Shown here: positions 63,426 through 64,000 of the stretch, in pieces
Numbering within the stretch: position 1 is the stretch's first letter
How the letters are laid out: each line of letters begins with the position of its first letter
DNA from: Sinomicrobium weinanense
Lineage (GTDB): Bacteria; Bacteroidota; Bacteroidia; Flavobacteriales; Flavobacteriaceae
NCBI RefSeq assembly: GCF_018863395.1
Contig: NZ_JAHKRR010000009.1
Coordinates: forward strand, 62,001-126,000
DNA: 64,000 bases
Direction of reading: 5' to 3'
Made by a program: the position numbers and the translations under genes
The notes under the pieces: model-generated
Database searches by the model: none
Told to the model about the DNA's origin: nothing
Seen by the model: only the letters and a program-made list of their open reading frames with translations

Positions 63426-64000
63426 ATGTCATTAACAGCAACAGGTTCCGGCCCCTCGACTTCGCTCGGGATAGCAGGGACGCTCAAGGAATTGGGAATA
63501 AAAGATGTAAATAACGGAACTTCAACCGGAAAGGATGGCTTCGGAAGTGGCGAACTGATCGAATCTTATTCTCCGGTAGATGGTGCTTTGATAGGCAAGG
63601 TGAGTACTACAACCCGGGAAGATTATGAAAAAGTGGTCACTGCTGCCACGGAAGGTTTTAAAAAATGGCGGACCATGCCGGCTCCGCAACGGGGAGAGGT
63701 GATCAGGCAATTCAACGACGAGCTTCGCCGTTTAAAAGAGCCCCTGGGAAAACTGGTGTCCTATGAAATGGGAAAATCTTATCAGGAAGGTCTTGGCGAA
63801 GTGCAGGAAATGATAGATATCTGTGATTTTGCCGTAGGGCTTTCACGCCAGTTGCACGGGCTTACCATGCATTCCGAACGCCCGGGGCACCGCATGTACG
63901 AACAATACCATCCGCTGGGAGTTGTCGGGATCATATCCGCATTTAACTTCCCGGTAGCGGTGTGGAGCTGGAATACAGCTATTGCATGGGTCTGTGGGGA
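63426..64000 (+). CDS. Aldehyde dehydrogenase, ALDH7 type (3' end outside window)
   Basis: 191 codons visible. Resembles alpha-aminoadipic semialdehyde/piperideine-6-carboxylate dehydrogenase (lysine catabolism): [111 protein letters not shown]. Catalytic Cys and Glu lie beyond the window. The N-terminus is odd: PSTSLGIAG is encoded by a copy of the CCCCTCGACTTCGCTCGGGA intergenic repeat. Confidence 0.85.
   Translation, partial: MSLTATGSGPSTSLGIAGTLKELGIKDVNNGTSTGKDGFGSGELIESYSPVDGALIGKVSTTTREDYEKVVTAATEGFKKWRTMPAPQRGEVIRQFNDELRRLKEPLGKLVSYEMGKSYQEGLGEVQEMIDICDFAVGLSRQLHGLTMHSERPGHRMYEQYHPLGVVGIISAFNFPVAVWSWNTAIAWVCG

Noticed and set aside
1081-63470. CRISPR array from the many short palindromes
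   Set aside because: Copies are scattered, irregularly spaced and diverged, with no spacer/repeat periodicity and no cas genes.

Overview
The window reads as chromosome of a Flavobacteriaceae-type Bacteroidota. Support comes from the promoters (TAnnTTTG boxes, once with a well-spaced TTTG upstream), weak or absent Shine-Dalgarno sequences, many lipoproteins, and family-typical genes: DUF4175, DUF4837, DUF6909, DUF2007, GH3-like and LuxE-like adenylating enzymes, and an OmpH/Skp lipoprotein. Most of the 64 kb is housekeeping sequence; I see no prophage, transposase, integrase or CRISPR array.

Layout. 0-11 kb: dusB (cut by the window edge), a lipoprotein sulfatase, lepA, a four-gene membrane locus (divergent Lgt homologue, radical SAM enzyme resembling archaeal tetraether synthase, two tiny membrane proteins), an FAD oxidoreductase, and a peptidoglycan pair (mtgA, NamZ-like). 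10.7-12.6 kb: an ElaA-like acetyltransferase, rpiB, a ~0.63 kb AT-rich gap that looks like a replication origin, and a DUF2007 gene. 12.6-22.5 kb: rnr, an adhesin-like secreted protein, a LysE exporter, tRNA-Cys with its own promoter and terminator, folB, glnS, a GNAT, an SPFH protein and gltX. 22.9-33.5 kb: DUF4175, ybeY, mnmG, a lipoprotein, a methyltransferase, Skp, an S9 peptidase and a DoxX-like protein, with four parS-like ParB sites scattered through it. 33.6-42.6 kb: holB, pgk, an MltD-like transglycosylase, DUF4837, tex, tatA and an M23 peptidase. 42.6-43.7 kb: an AbiF-type HEPN gene preceded by a promoter, a structured leader RNA and an intrinsic terminator, probably a defence or toxin-antitoxin unit inserted between core genes. 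43.7-54.2 kb: GH3-like, a lipoprotein, DUF6909, a Wzz-like protein, a LuxE-like protein, tyrS, an epimerase, ade and a tiny antitoxin-like protein. 54.7-64 kb: a large alpha-2-macroglobulin lipoprotein, an isochorismatase-like hydrolase, an isoaspartyl peptidase, 3-hydroxyanthranilate dioxygenase, a small membrane protein and the start of an ALDH7-type dehydrogenase.

Three themes tie the window together. First, origin-proximal signals: an AT-rich gap with DnaA-box-like 9-mers and TGTTAATT repeats, a C-over-G to G-over-C change in sampled plus-strand genes across it, and parS-like sites 14-19 kb to one side. Second, several families of short palindromic repeats fill intergenic gaps and, in three places, appear to have been read into protein ends (YbeY C-terminus, DUF4837 N-terminus, ALDH7 N-terminus). 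Third, two accessory loci stand out: the AbiF/RNA unit and the radical SAM/Lgt-like operon. All calls are by eye from sequence; no database search was run.
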